A DNA stretch of 64,000 bases, taken from NCBI RefSeq assembly GCF_947496775.1, contig NZ_CANMDU010000004.1, positions 62,001 to 126,000 of the forward strand, in the 5' to 3' direction. A program made the position numbers and the translations under genes. Below are positions 27,068 to 37,250 of the stretch, one piece after another (position 1 is the stretch's first letter; the number at the start of each line of letters is the position of its first letter). The DNA comes from an uncultured Maribacter sp. GTDB lineage: Bacteria; Bacteroidota; Bacteroidia; Flavobacteriales; Flavobacteriaceae. The notes below the pieces were generated by a model. That model had not been told where the DNA came from. It made no database searches and saw only the letters and a program-made list of their open reading frames with translations.

Positions 27068-27362
27068 AATTATAGTATCCTGCTAAATTTTTGAAGCCCC
27101 AAATTTAAGAATTAATTAATAGCATTCTATTTTTAAATTTTTTACCTAGTTACCAAACAAAATGTAAGACTCCATAATAAAAAAGCAAACACAATTTACT
27201 AAACATCTCTAATCTCCTTTGGGTTATACCCTCATCGACGAACAGATTATCTTTTATAAATACTAAAAACCAAAAAGAAACGTTATTTATAAGCTTATAC
27301 CCTAAAATACCCCCAAAAAAAGTCTATGAGCATAAGTCAACCAAACAACTAAATACCTACTT
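27068..27362. other. Intergenic region between aldo/keto reductase and the giant adhesin gene
   Basis: About 295 nt between divergent genes. It holds the aldo/keto reductase promoter box near its left end. The direct repeat TTATACCCT occurs at 27224-27232 and 27295-27303; the first copy is preceded by GGG and so forms a small GGGT/ACCC hairpin. No exact TANNTTTG box is visible for the giant gene, so its promoter is unidentified. No RNA gene or further ORF was seen. Confidence 0.5.
27100..27107 (-). promoter_or_regulatory. Candidate -7 box (TAAATTTG) for the aldo/keto reductase gene
   Basis: An exact TANNTTTG match on the minus strand, 32 nt upstream of the ATG at 27067. Confidence 0.45.
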
Positions 27363-30300
27363 ATGAATACGTTAAAGAGTTCTTTACGCCATAAAAAAGC
27401 GTTAACCCTAATCGTCTTGGGGTTAGTCATGTCTTCTCTTTTTGGATACGTTCTACCTACCATTTTTAATCCAGAAAACCAAGATTCTGTTGATAAAGAA
27501 AATATTGCAATACTTGCAAATACACATCCGCTAACGGGTATTTCGGATAATGTAGTATTCTGCTCTAATGACAATAGAGAATTACATGAAATTTACTTAT
27601 GTGGCGCTACTGATGAAAGACTTTTAAACCTTACTATTCCTAATGTAAAACAAATTATTTGGGCAAAATTAGATGACATAAGTTGTAGCGCTTCTCAAAA
27701 TAATTGTCCTAATACCTCTCCAAGTTGTACATGGAACCAATTAGCGACAAATCCGCAATACAATGTAACAGAAGGAGGAGAATATAGAATTTTTATTCAA
27801 TATACAGACAATACAACGGAACGTTTTTATTTTAATGTCTATGCAAACGGACTTAACCCTAATGCCGTTGTAACCAATATTGATTGTGGTAATCCTGGTA
27901 ATATAACCGTAAACAATGTTCCCAATAGCTACGAATACAGTATTAATAATGGAGCTTCTTGGCAAGATTCTAATATCTTTCCAATCAACACGGTAAGTAC
28001 GTACAACATACAATTAAGAAATAAAAACATAACGGATGGCTGTGTTTTTGAATTAAATGATGTTACCGTAAACAATAACAGTTTTAATGCAACATCTACC
28101 ATTTTACCAATAACTTGTAACACAACTAAAGGAGGAATTAAAATAGATTTAACGGATGCATCATCGAGTTATATATATGAAATTAGTCAAGGAGGAAGCC
28201 CAATAGGTTCTTCTGGACCAACATCTAGTAATACATATACTTTTACCGATTTAAATTCTGGAGATTACGACATAAATGTAACTTTATCTAGTGTATCTAG
28301 TTGCTCTTGGACGGCATCTATTACTGTCCCAGTTTTTACTCCCATACAACCTAACGCTGTTGTTACTAAAAACATTGATTGTACAGATGGTGTTATAACT
28401 GTTGCTCCAACAGGAGGCACAGCGCCTTACGAGTATAGCTTAGATGGCGGTACAACTTATAATGCATTTACTTCTGGAAATCAGTCCAATATTCCAATTA
28501 CTACTGCAGGGGCATATACAGTAACGGTTAAAGATAATAGTGGTTGCGAAATTGATTCTTCTCCCGTTACTATTATTACAGAACCAGAAATAACATACAC
28601 CGTAACCCCAAAAGCAATTACTTGTAATGGTACAGATGATGGCAGTATAACCGTTGACATAACGAATTCTCAAGGATATTCTACCACCTATAGCATAGAT
28701 GGTAGCACTTTTCAAACATCTAATGTTTTTAGCAATTTAGCTAGTGGGTCTTATACTGTAACAATTAAAAAAGAAAAAGCCGGTGGTTCTTGTGATGTTA
28801 CTACAAGTTCCGTAACCGTAAATCCAAGCACAGCTTTCACAGCTTCAGCTTCTGTTACACAACAAATAAGTTGTTCAAGTGGTTCTGCTACAATAGAAGC
28901 TTCAGTTACTGCAGGAGGAACTGCTCCTTTTGAATATAGTACAAACGGTGTGGATTTTCAAGCTAGTTCTACTCTAACTGGTTTAGGCGCGGGTACATAT
29001 ACCATTACGGTTAAAGATGCTAATGGTTGTACCACCACAGTAAACCAAACAGTAAACGGAGGATCTAACCCAACAAACCTAAATTTTTTAACTAGTGGAG
29101 TAGATTGTTCTACTGGAGAAACAGATGTACAAATTACTATTGAAAATGGTACAGGACCATATACTTATAAAATTACAGCTCCATCCACTATAAATAGTCC
29201 AGGGGATACTTTTACTGCATTAGCACCGGGAACCTATACCTTTGAGGTAGATGATAACGGTTGTAAAATAGTTAGAAACTATACTGTTTCAGAACCTATT
29301 CAATTTACTGCGAATACCTCTGTGAAAAAACACGTTTCTTGCTTTGCAGTTAGTACTGCCGACGGAGAAGTTGAAGTGGATATAACTAATTTTAACACTT
29401 CCTTTGATGTAATCGTAGAAAATAGCTCTGGAATAAATACTGGCTTAGGTGTTACCGGAGCTACAACGTCTCCTATTATTATATCTGGTTTAGCTGCAGA
29501 TACATATACCATAAAAATTAGTGATGAATCTGGTCCTTGTCAATTCGAACAAACTCATACAATAGAAGCCCCAACATCTGCTTTAAACTTAGACTCATAC
29601 AATGTCTCTGATATGAACTGCGGCTCTCCGGGTTCTATCACTATAGAAGCTTCAGGTGGGTGGGGAAATTATAATTATTCTGTAAAACAACCAGATAATA
29701 CTACAACAGCTCCGCAAAGCAATAAAACCATAACTGGTTTAACGCAAATTGGAACACATACTATAATATTAAAAGATATTAATGGTTGCGTAATAGATAC
29801 ACAAACTTTTGATTTACAAAATAACGGCGGTCCTATTTCAATAGTAGACCAAAGTGCATCTAATTACTGTTACAGTAGCACTACTAAAGGAGAACTTAAA
29901 ATAGATGTTTCCGGAGGCGAAGCTCCGTATTTTTACACAGTAAACAACGGAACTCCAACGCCAATTACTGGAGGTACTTTTACGTTAAGCAACTTAACTC
30001 CTGAAGATTATATTATAAAAGTAATTGGTGGTAATGGATGCGAAACTATTGTAGCAGACACTAAAATTGCTGGGCAATTATTTGCACTTGCTGAAATAAC
30101 AAAACCTTTGGGTTGTGGTACTTCTCCCGACGCGGTTATTAACGTTGATGCTCAAGAAGGTTACCCGAATCCTGATTACACCTTTGAAGCTAGTACAGAT
30201 GGAGGAAGTACATATAGTACTATCACTATGCCATTCTCCACTTCAGCAGCAGCAACATATACTTTTAGAGTAACAGATAGTAAAGGTTGTTTTACAATAA

Positions 30301-33300
30301 CAGATCCTGTTACAACAACTATAGCCCCAACTCTAATTCCGAACCATAATCAGTCTCCTACTGCTTGCGGTAAAGCCGGAACAGGCTCAGTAGAATTAGG
30401 GGCTTCTGGAGGAACTCCTCCTTTCCTATATAGTTTTAATGGTAGTGCATATACTACGCAAACTGTATATACTAATTTAGATGCACAAGCATATAACTAT
30501 GGTATTAAAGATGCATTAGGTTGCGAATTAACAGGTTTAGAGGTAATTGTAGGTGCAGAAGCTGCCATCACAGCTGACATTACAAAAACGGATATAACAT
30601 GCTCTGGAACTAAAACAGAATGGGGAAATACCAATGTAACTAATGTTCAAAATGCAACTGGGTTAGTAACTATAAGGTTAATACGAGTAAATGACCCTAT
30701 TAAACATGCAGCAGGCACGGCTAGATATTGGACATACAGAGAGTATAAAAATGTAGATATGTCTGACCCAACAGATGATTATGATATTCGTATGTATTGG
30801 CCACATCATTTTTATGTTGAAATAGAAGATGAAAAAGGATGTATATACGAATCTGATTTATACGAAATTGAGCAACCTCCTTTACCATGGATACAAAAAC
30901 CTGAAACTGATTTAGAGCAATCTTGTGCTAGTGGAGCTTCTTTTGAGATTGAAGTAGGAGGTGACCCTGCAGATTCTTCAACATTACCTGGAGAGGAATT
31001 AGTTGGTCCATTTCAGTACCGTATATGGCCTTATGATGAAAATAATCCTCCAGCTTGGAGAGAATTTAACGATCCTTCTAACCCTGTTTTAGGATTAGAT
31101 TCTGACCCTGTCGGATTTGAAAGAGATTTAAGAGTTAGTGGACTTTTATTTGGTGTACATTATGCCATTGTATTAAAAGATATGAATACAGGTTGTCAAC
31201 GTTGGCGAAGTCTGGGTGTTGTTCATACCCCAGAAGCTCCTAATAATAACATAGATGTAATTTCAACTCCGCAAAGTTTATCTTGCTTTACGGGTTCAGA
31301 TGGTGAAGTAAAATTTACCATAAAAGGAGCAGGAGACAACGATTTAGATGGAACACAGACAGTAAGTTGGAATATTAGGCATACAAGTGATAGAGGATCT
31401 GTACACGATTCTCACCCTTGGATACCCTCTTTTAGAAGAAGTGGAACAGCTAATGATGGAGGATCTGGTGGAGATATTGAAATTGATTTAACTGGATTAA
31501 AATTAGCTTGGTATGTAGTAGAAGTAACTACAGAGGCTGGATGTAAATCTGGTAATAGGTTCTTAATCTATAGACCTAAATCTAAACTAAAATTAGAACT
31601 AGATCAATATGTTGCACCCACTTGTAATATAGGTGCTCAGATAGCAGTAACTGCTAAAGGAGGGTGGGATAATGAAAAATACTTTAACATCCGAAATAAG
31701 TTATACCAAAACTGGCATGAATATGAGTATGCCTTAGTTTTAGATAGTAAAAATGTAACTGACCTAGATGTTTCTTGGGGGGCTAGTAATACCTGGACAA
31801 ATGTTGTGCCAACAGCTTATGATGGTGTAAACAATATATACCGAGCTTATGTTCGCGACGGTGGCGGTTGTATTGAAGGATTAGGAACACCAATTACTAT
31901 TACCCAAGACCCTGAACCTATTATAGATACTATAGATGTTACCGACAGATGTACCTCCACAAATGAGTTGTATAATGTAGTTGCAACACTAACACAACCT
32001 GGTACTAACCCTACAAATACAAACCCAGTTTATATTTGGGATGGCGAAGTTACTACTACAGCTACAAAGACTATGGGTCCAGGAAACCATACCTTAGTGG
32101 TTCGCGATGAGAATGGTTGTTCAGATACGCAAAACATTCATATTTATCCGCAACTAGTGGCTAAATCTAAAATTACCAAGACTGTAGATTGTGATGTCTC
32201 TTTGGATAATGGAGAAATGTTAGCTTCTGCTTATGGTGGCTCAGGAAATTTTGAATTTACTATTAGTCCTATTCCTGCATCTTATGCTTCTGGTGAAGAA
32301 ACAAATACTACAGGAATATTTACAAGATTAGAACCTGGCGTAAACTATACATATACAGTTACTGATTTAGATAACAGTTGTGTTCTTGCTCCCGAACATA
32401 TTTCTCCTGCATTAGAATTAATAATGCCTGTAGACCCACAATTTGAGCCAGATACAACCGTACCTGTTACTTGTTTTGGAGATACCGATGGAAAAATTAT
32501 TATAAAACAAATAGACGGTGTAGATAACTTAGATGTAACTTATGAGTATAGTATTGATGGCGGAACAACCTACCAAACTTCTAATCTATTTGATGGATTA
32601 GCAGCTGGTTCTTATAATGTAGATATTCGTTCCGCAAAAAATTGTATTCAAAGTCTAACAGGCATAACGGTAGGTGGTCCATCTGCCCCAATTTCTTTAA
32701 CTACTCCAACAGTATCTGCTTTTGCATGTACTGCAAATAATAAATTAGGAATGGCAACCATAGACGCAACTGTTTCTGGCGGCACAGCACCATATAAATT
32801 TAGCTATAATGGTAATAGTTTTAGCTCTATTTCAGGAACAGCAATTTCTTTTGATATTCCTTACAAAACCACATCTCAAAACATTGTTTTAGATGTTATA
32901 GATGCTAATGGATGTCCAATCCAAGAAAATATAACAGTTGATGCAGCAACTAAAATTTCTGCTACTATAACAACAACAACTCCAATGAATTGTGCTACTG
33001 ATGGAGTATATGAAATTAACGATCTTACAAGTTTTACGAATTATAGTATTGTAGAACAGCCAAGTGCTTCGGCTTATGTAACTATTGTTGGAACAACTGT
33101 TACCATTGAAAAAGGGCAACCAAATACATATTCATTTTTAGTTACAGATAATGATACTGGTTGTACTACGAAAGTACATATTGAAATAGCTCCTTTTAAT
33201 ACTATAGAGGTAAGTGCTTCTAAAGTAAATGACATTACTTGCCATGGAGAATCTAACGGAGAGCTTTCTTTTGAAGTTTCTAGTTTTGGTAGTGGCGGAT

Positions 33301-35786
33301 TTAGTTATGAGATTTATAATGTAAATAATACAACCACTCCTATACATTCTGTAGCTAGTAGCACACTTACTACACCTATTTCTTATAGCTTATTACCAGC
33401 AGGCACATTTGTGGTTGTAGCTACGGATAACGACACTGGTTGTCATGTAAAATCAGAACACATATCTATACAAAGCCCTTCGGAGCCTTTAGATTTTACC
33501 TATGCCATAACCCATGATTTAACTTGTTCTCCAGGTATGGATGCGCAAATTACAGCAACACCGCAAGGTGGCTGGGGTACATACGAATTTGAATTAGTAA
33601 ATGCGGATTCTGGTACAACATTACAATCTTTTGATGCTAATAATGTATTTAGCGGATTAACATCTGTTATAAATTATGAATTAACCATAAGAGATGCAAA
33701 TGGCTGTAGTAATGTTACAAAAACAATTACTATAGACCCAATAGACCAAATAGTAATAGACCCAGCTAATCCAACTTCAATAGAAACAACTAATCCTTCT
33801 TGTACAGAGGCAAATGATGGAGAAATTACTGTAGTTGCTACTAGAGAGTTTGGTAATGGACACACTAATTTCCAATACATTTTAACGAATATAACAACAG
33901 GAATTAGTGGTTTACCACAATCTAGTAATATTTTTTCTAATTTATTAGAAGGAGACTATTCTGTAACTGTAGTAGATGGTTATGGTTGTGACACTACAAC
34001 TGCGACTATCTCTTTAACCGACCCAACGGAAATAGAAATTGACGGTATAATAAGCCAAGAACCTAACTGTGATCCTAATTCAGGAGAAATTACAGTATCC
34101 GCTAGCGGTGGTGTTTTAGGTACAACGTACGAATATAGAATTATAAAACCCGCTGCAGATGCAACTACTTGGAGTACACAACAAGTATATAGTTCTTTAG
34201 CTCCAGGAACTTATGAGTTTTTAGCTCGCGATAGTGACCCTGCAAAACATTGTGTTTCCCCTATTTCCGTAATACGAACCATAAATGTCGTAGAACCTTT
34301 AGGTATAGCAGTAAATGATGATAATACAATTATCAACTGTAATGGCGAAATGGATGCCGTTTTAATTGCAGAAGCAACTGGAGGTTTAGGTGGTTACCAA
34401 TACCAACTAGAAGTTAACGGAACTTTACAAGGAGTTCCTCAAGACTCTGGTACTTTTGAAGGATTAGGACAAGGAAGCTATAGAATTTTAGCAACTGGAG
34501 GTACAAATTGTTCAGAATATTCTAGAACAGTAACTATATCAGAGCCAACTCTATTAACTGCTTCTGTTGCCAACAAACAAGATATTAAATGTTTTGGTGA
34601 AGAGGATGGCAGTATAGAGATTAGTGTAAATGGCGGTGTTTCGCCATACCAATATATTATTTCTTCTAGTCCTGAAAAATCTGTAAATACGAATCTATTC
34701 GAGGAACTTCCAGGCGATACATATACTGTAATAGTACAAGATGCAAATGGTTGCGAAGTTACTGTAAATAATATCGTAGTAGATTCTCCAACGGCTGCCT
34801 TAGATGCGACTATTACTAGAGTTGAAGATGAGGTGTGTTCTAGTGATGACAATGGCGTAATAGAAATAAATATTACTGGAGGAACAGCTCCATACGAATA
34901 TAATCTTACTGGTCCAACAGATGCATATTCTGCTATCGGCAGTTCTACATTACTATTAGATAATTTAGACGGTGGTTTTTATGAAATCTATATTAAAGAT
35001 GCTAATGACTGTCCGTTTGTACTAGTACAAGAAGTAAAAGTAGGTTCTAATCTCTCTTCAGAAATAGAAACTATTAATGAATGTATCGATGGTGTTCCTG
35101 CTTACGGAGTTTCTGTAATATTCGATGATAACACTTTAGATACCTCAGAAATTGTGTTCGATTTAGATGATTCTACACCTAATAACCCTGATGTAACAAA
35201 TGCACAGTCTGATGCTAATTTCTCTAATATTACTTCTGGAAACCATACCATTAGTATAGTACATTTAGGTACTGGTTGTATTGAAGTTAAAAACTTTAAT
35301 ATCGAAGCGCAAGAACGATTAGTTTTAACCACTAAATCTGGCGGAATTAATGAAATAGTCTTAGTAGCGACTGGTGGTGATGGTAACTACACTTATTACT
35401 TTGACGACGAAGTTAACACTACTGGTTCTATGTTCATAAACCATACTGCTGTATATACTGCTAAAGTAATTGATGGTAAAGGTTGTGAAACTACCCTAGA
35501 GATTCCTATGGAATTTATAGATATTGAGATTCCAAACTTCTTTACACCAGATGGTGACGGAAACAATGATACTTGGGTCTTTAAAAACGTAGAAGGATTC
35601 CCTAATTTATGGGGTGCTATTTACGATAGATACGGTAGACAGGTTAAGTACTTTGTAAAACAAGGAAACTGGGACGGATCATACAACAATGTAGATTTAC
35701 CTGCAGGAGATTATTGGTACGTTATTAAACTAAATGGAGAAAATGATGATCGCGAATTTGTTGGTCATGTTACCATATATAGGTAA
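27363..35786 (+). CDS. Giant SprB-repeat surface protein with T9SS type B sorting domain
   Basis: A 2807-residue secreted protein. It begins with a hydrophobic signal segment (about 13-32; LTLIVLGLVMSSLFGY). Most of the length is a long array of SprB-type beta modules, each with the pattern ITCNGTDDGSITVD ... YSIDG ... F..L..G.YTVTIKD.NGC. Residues about 2723-2807 form the gliding-motility-associated C-terminal (CHU_C) domain, starting IPNFFTPDGDGNNDTWVFKN and ending FVGHVTIYR, the type B signal for type IX secretion. SprB-like proteins are carried on the cell surface, often as adhesins moved by the gliding motor. Residues about 1080-1530 are far less regular and rich in Trp, His and Arg. No SprF/PorP-type gene follows. 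A strong terminator ends the transcript. Confidence 0.95.
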   Translation: MNTLKSSLRHKKALTLIVLGLVMSSLFGYVLPTIFNPENQDSVDKENIAILANTHPLTGISDNVVFCSNDNRELHEIYLCGATDERLLNLTIPNVKQIIWAKLDDISCSASQNNCPNTSPSCTWNQLATNPQYNVTEGGEYRIFIQYTDNTTERFYFNVYANGLNPNAVVTNIDCGNPGNITVNNVPNSYEYSINNGASWQDSNIFPINTVSTYNIQLRNKNITDGCVFELNDVTVNNNSFNATSTILPITCNTTKGGIKIDLTDASSSYIYEISQGGSPIGSSGPTSSNTYTFTDLNSGDYDINVTLSSVSSCSWTASITVPVFTPIQPNAVVTKNIDCTDGVITVAPTGGTAPYEYSLDGGTTYNAFTSGNQSNIPITTAGAYTVTVKDNSGCEIDSSPVTIITEPEITYTVTPKAITCNGTDDGSITVDITNSQGYSTTYSIDGSTFQTSNVFSNLASGSYTVTIKKEKAGGSCDVTTSSVTVNPSTAFTASASVTQQISCSSGSATIEASVTAGGTAPFEYSTNGVDFQASSTLTGLGAGTYTITVKDANGCTTTVNQTVNGGSNPTNLNFLTSGVDCSTGETDVQITIENGTGPYTYKITAPSTINSPGDTFTALAPGTYTFEVDDNGCKIVRNYTVSEPIQFTANTSVKKHVSCFAVSTADGEVEVDITNFNTSFDVIVENSSGINTGLGVTGATTSPIIISGLAADTYTIKISDESGPCQFEQTHTIEAPTSALNLDSYNVSDMNCGSPGSITIEASGGWGNYNYSVKQPDNTTTAPQSNKTITGLTQIGTHTIILKDINGCVIDTQTFDLQNNGGPISIVDQSASNYCYSSTTKGELKIDVSGGEAPYFYTVNNGTPTPITGGTFTLSNLTPEDYIIKVIGGNGCETIVADTKIAGQLFALAEITKPLGCGTSPDAVINVDAQEGYPNPDYTFEASTDGGSTYSTITMPFSTSAAATYTFRVTDSKGCFTITDPVTTTIAPTLIPNHNQSPTACGKAGTGSVELGASGGTPPFLYSFNGSAYTTQTVYTNLDAQAYNYGIKDALGCELTGLEVIVGAEAAITADITKTDITCSGTKTEWGNTNVTNVQNATGLVTIRLIRVNDPIKHAAGTARYWTYREYKNVDMSDPTDDYDIRMYWPHHFYVEIEDEKGCIYESDLYEIEQPPLPWIQKPETDLEQSCASGASFEIEVGGDPADSSTLPGEELVGPFQYRIWPYDENNPPAWREFNDPSNPVLGLDSDPVGFERDLRVSGLLFGVHYAIVLKDMNTGCQRWRSLGVVHTPEAPNNNIDVISTPQSLSCFTGSDGEVKFTIKGAGDNDLDGTQTVSWNIRHTSDRGSVHDSHPWIPSFRRSGTANDGGSGGDIEIDLTGLKLAWYVVEVTTEAGCKSGNRFLIYRPKSKLKLELDQYVAPTCNIGAQIAVTAKGGWDNEKYFNIRNKLYQNWHEYEYALVLDSKNVTDLDVSWGASNTWTNVVPTAYDGVNNIYRAYVRDGGGCIEGLGTPITITQDPEPIIDTIDVTDRCTSTNELYNVVATLTQPGTNPTNTNPVYIWDGEVTTTATKTMGPGNHTLVVRDENGCSDTQNIHIYPQLVAKSKITKTVDCDVSLDNGEMLASAYGGSGNFEFTISPIPASYASGEETNTTGIFTRLEPGVNYTYTVTDLDNSCVLAPEHISPALELIMPVDPQFEPDTTVPVTCFGDTDGKIIIKQIDGVDNLDVTYEYSIDGGTTYQTSNLFDGLAAGSYNVDIRSAKNCIQSLTGITVGGPSAPISLTTPTVSAFACTANNKLGMATIDATVSGGTAPYKFSYNGNSFSSISGTAISFDIPYKTTSQNIVLDVIDANGCPIQENITVDAATKISATITTTTPMNCATDGVYEINDLTSFTNYSIVEQPSASAYVTIVGTTVTIEKGQPNTYSFLVTDNDTGCTTKVHIEIAPFNTIEVSASKVNDITCHGESNGELSFEVSSFGSGGFSYEIYNVNNTTTPIHSVASSTLTTPISYSLLPAGTFVVVATDNDTGCHVKSEHISIQSPSEPLDFTYAITHDLTCSPGMDAQITATPQGGWGTYEFELVNADSGTTLQSFDANNVFSGLTSVINYELTIRDANGCSNVTKTITIDPIDQIVIDPANPTSIETTNPSCTEANDGEITVVATREFGNGHTNFQYILTNITTGISGLPQSSNIFSNLLEGDYSVTVVDGYGCDTTTATISLTDPTEIEIDGIISQEPNCDPNSGEITVSASGGVLGTTYEYRIIKPAADATTWSTQQVYSSLAPGTYEFLARDSDPAKHCVSPISVIRTINVVEPLGIAVNDDNTIINCNGEMDAVLIAEATGGLGGYQYQLEVNGTLQGVPQDSGTFEGLGQGSYRILATGGTNCSEYSRTVTISEPTLLTASVANKQDIKCFGEEDGSIEISVNGGVSPYQYIISSSPEKSVNTNLFEELPGDTYTVIVQDANGCEVTVNNIVVDSPTAALDATITRVEDEVCSSDDNGVIEINITGGTAPYEYNLTGPTDAYSAIGSSTLLLDNLDGGFYEIYIKDANDCPFVLVQEVKVGSNLSSEIETINECIDGVPAYGVSVIFDDNTLDTSEIVFDLDDSTPNNPDVTNAQSDANFSNITSGNHTISIVHLGTGCIEVKNFNIEAQERLVLTTKSGGINEIVLVATGGDGNYTYYFDDEVNTTGSMFINHTAVYTAKVIDGKGCETTLEIPMEFIDIEIPNFFTPDGDGNNDTWVFKNVEGFPNLWGAIYDRYGRQVKYFVKQGNWDGSYNNVDLPAGDYWYVIKLNGENDDREFVGHVTIYR

Positions 35787-35798
35787 ATAATAACCCAT

Positions 35799-35847
35799 AT
35801 TATATATAAAAAAGCACAGCAAATTACTGTGCTTTTTTATATATAAT
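35799..35847. terminator. Strong bidirectional terminator between giant adhesin gene and exonuclease III gene
   Basis: A perfect 21-bp stem, core AAAAAAGCACAG / CTGTGCTTTTTT extended by TATATA on both sides, with a 7-nt loop. It sits between two convergent genes. Confidence 0.92.
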
Positions 35848-35860
35848 AATTTCTGTTCAA

Positions 35861-36628
35861 TTAACTCGCTTCTATTTCAACCAAAATAGGACAATGATCA
35901 CTATGTTTAGCATCTGATAAAATTAAGGCTCTTTGCAATTTCTCTTCTAAAGAAGAACTTACCATACCATAATCTAAACGCCATCCTTTATTATTATTTC
36001 TTGCATTAGCTCTATAACTCCACCAAGAATAATTATCTGGCTCTTTATTAAAATGCCTAAAACTGTCAATAAAACCACTATTCATAAAATTACCAATCCA
36101 TTCTCTCTCTACAGGTAAAAAACCTGAGACATTTTTATTACGAATAGGGTCATGTATATCTATAGCTTCATGGCATATATTATAATCTCCTAAAACAATT
36201 ATATTGGGGCGTTCTTTTTTTAACTCATCTATATAAATTTGAAAATCTGCCATATATTTTAGCTTAAATTCCAAACGATCCATATTAGTTCCGGAAGGCA
36301 AATACATACTCATTATAGATACATTGCCATAGTCTACACGTAAGTTTCTACCTTCAAAATCCATATAATCAATCCCAGTACCATACTCAATATGATCGGG
36401 TTTTTTCTTTGCTAATACAGCAACACCGCTATATCCTTTTTTTTGGGCACTATACCAATAGTTATAGGCATATCCTGCTTCTGCAAAAACACTTAAATCT
36501 AACTGATCTTCATTTGCTTTTATTTCTTGTAAGCATATTACATCAGGATCTGCGGCCTGTAACCATTCTATAAATCCTTTTTTTAAGGCAGCTCTTATGC
36601 CATTTACATTGTACGATATAATCTTCAT
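35861..36628 (-). CDS. xth: Exodeoxyribonuclease III / AP endonuclease
   Basis: A 255-residue endonuclease/exonuclease/phosphatase-fold enzyme of base-excision repair. Motifs in order are YNVNGIRAALKKGF, CLQEIKA (metal-binding Glu35), GYSGVAVL, LGDYNICHEAIDIH and SDHCPILVEI. Length and order are normal for Xth. It is divergent from the small barrel gene at 36733, sharing a 104-nt region that holds repeated ATCCTAT elements. Confidence 0.96.
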   Translation of the reverse strand: MKIISYNVNGIRAALKKGFIEWLQAADPDVICLQEIKANEDQLDLSVFAEAGYAYNYWYSAQKKGYSGVAVLAKKKPDHIEYGTGIDYMDFEGRNLRVDYGNVSIMSMYLPSGTNMDRLEFKLKYMADFQIYIDELKKERPNIIVLGDYNICHEAIDIHDPIRNKNVSGFLPVEREWIGNFMNSGFIDSFRHFNKEPDNYSWWSYRANARNNNKGWRLDYGMVSSSLEEKLQRALILSDAKHSDHCPILVEIEAS

Positions 36629-36655
36629 AGGTTTTCTTCTGTGCTTAAAAATAAT

Positions 36656-36706
36656 AAAATAGGATTTAGTGGATCCTATATATTTAAAAATATAATATCC
36701 TATTTT
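36656..36706. promoter_or_regulatory. Three ATCCTAT elements (one inverted) at the xth / barrel divergent promoter
   Basis: AAAATAGGAT (36656-36665) is the exact inverse complement of ATCCTATTTT (36697-36706). A further ATCCTAT lies between them (36673-36679, within GGATCCTATA). The right-hand copy overlaps the -7 box of the barrel gene, so a protein bound there could block transcription. Confidence 0.5.
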
Positions 36707-36708
36707 TG
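36701..36708 (+). promoter_or_regulatory. Candidate -7 box (TATTTTTG) for the barrel-rluA pair
   Basis: An exact TANNTTTG match, 24 nt before the ATG at 36733 and inside the right arm of the repeated ATCCTATTTT element. Confidence 0.5.
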
Positions 36709-36732
36709 CATTTTTAATTTTAGAATTAAATA

Positions 36733-37248
36733 ATGAAAAAGATATTTGCTTTAATTGTATTATTAGGTGCTTTTAATTTTTTATCCGCCCAAGGTTACTC
36801 AGAAAATAACCATGAGATTAAGTTTAATGTTGGTCATTTTTTAGCTACTTCTACAATTGGTTTTGCTTACGAGCATTATATAAACGAAGATACTAGTATT
36901 GGTGGTGATATTTATTTTGACAATAAAGCAACAGATTACAATGGTAATTTTGGACTTGGGGCTAACGTAAGAGCTTATTTTGGTTATGAACCAAGAAGTG
37001 GTTTTTTTGCGGAAGCTTTTGGCTTATACTATACCGGAGAGGACGATGTTCTAGATGACAATTTAGGACAAAGAAATGTAGATTATAGCACTTTAGCTCT
37101 TGGTCTAGGAGGTGGATTTAAACTAGTTACTTTTAGTGAAAGATTTACTGTAGAGACGTATGGCGGATTTGGAAGGAATATGAGCCCCAAAGATTTTCAA
37201 AATACATTTATGTTTAAAGCCGGCCTATCTGTCGGATTCCGATTTTAA
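36733..37248 (+). CDS. Small outer-membrane beta-barrel protein
   Basis: A 171-residue protein with a signal peptide (MKKIFALIVLLGAFNFLSAQ), short amphipathic strands (IGFAYEHYINEDTSIGGDIYF, ANVRAYFGYEPRSGFFAEAFGLYY in shorter pieces) and a C-terminal SVGFRF ending in Phe. It suits an 8-stranded barrel. It is too short for SprF/PorP (about 300 residues), so it is not the missing partner of the giant adhesin. RluA-family gene follows 2 nt downstream. Confidence 0.78.
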   Translation: MKKIFALIVLLGAFNFLSAQGYSENNHEIKFNVGHFLATSTIGFAYEHYINEDTSIGGDIYFDNKATDYNGNFGLGANVRAYFGYEPRSGFFAEAFGLYYTGEDDVLDDNLGQRNVDYSTLALGLGGGFKLVTFSERFTVETYGGFGRNMSPKDFQNTFMFKAGLSVGFRF

Positions 37249-37250
37249 AA

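Noticed and set aside
27224-27303. Direct repeat TTATACCCT (two copies 71 bp apart) upstream of the giant adhesin gene as a regulator site
   Set aside because: Only nine bases, not overlapping any promoter-like element; recorded in the intergenic feature but too weak for a finding.
27741-35332. Many minus-strand ORFs of 60-124 codons under the giant adhesin gene
   Set aside because: They are shadows of a long repetitive Thr/Ser/Asn-rich coding frame; none has a start context, a motif or spacing suggesting a gene.
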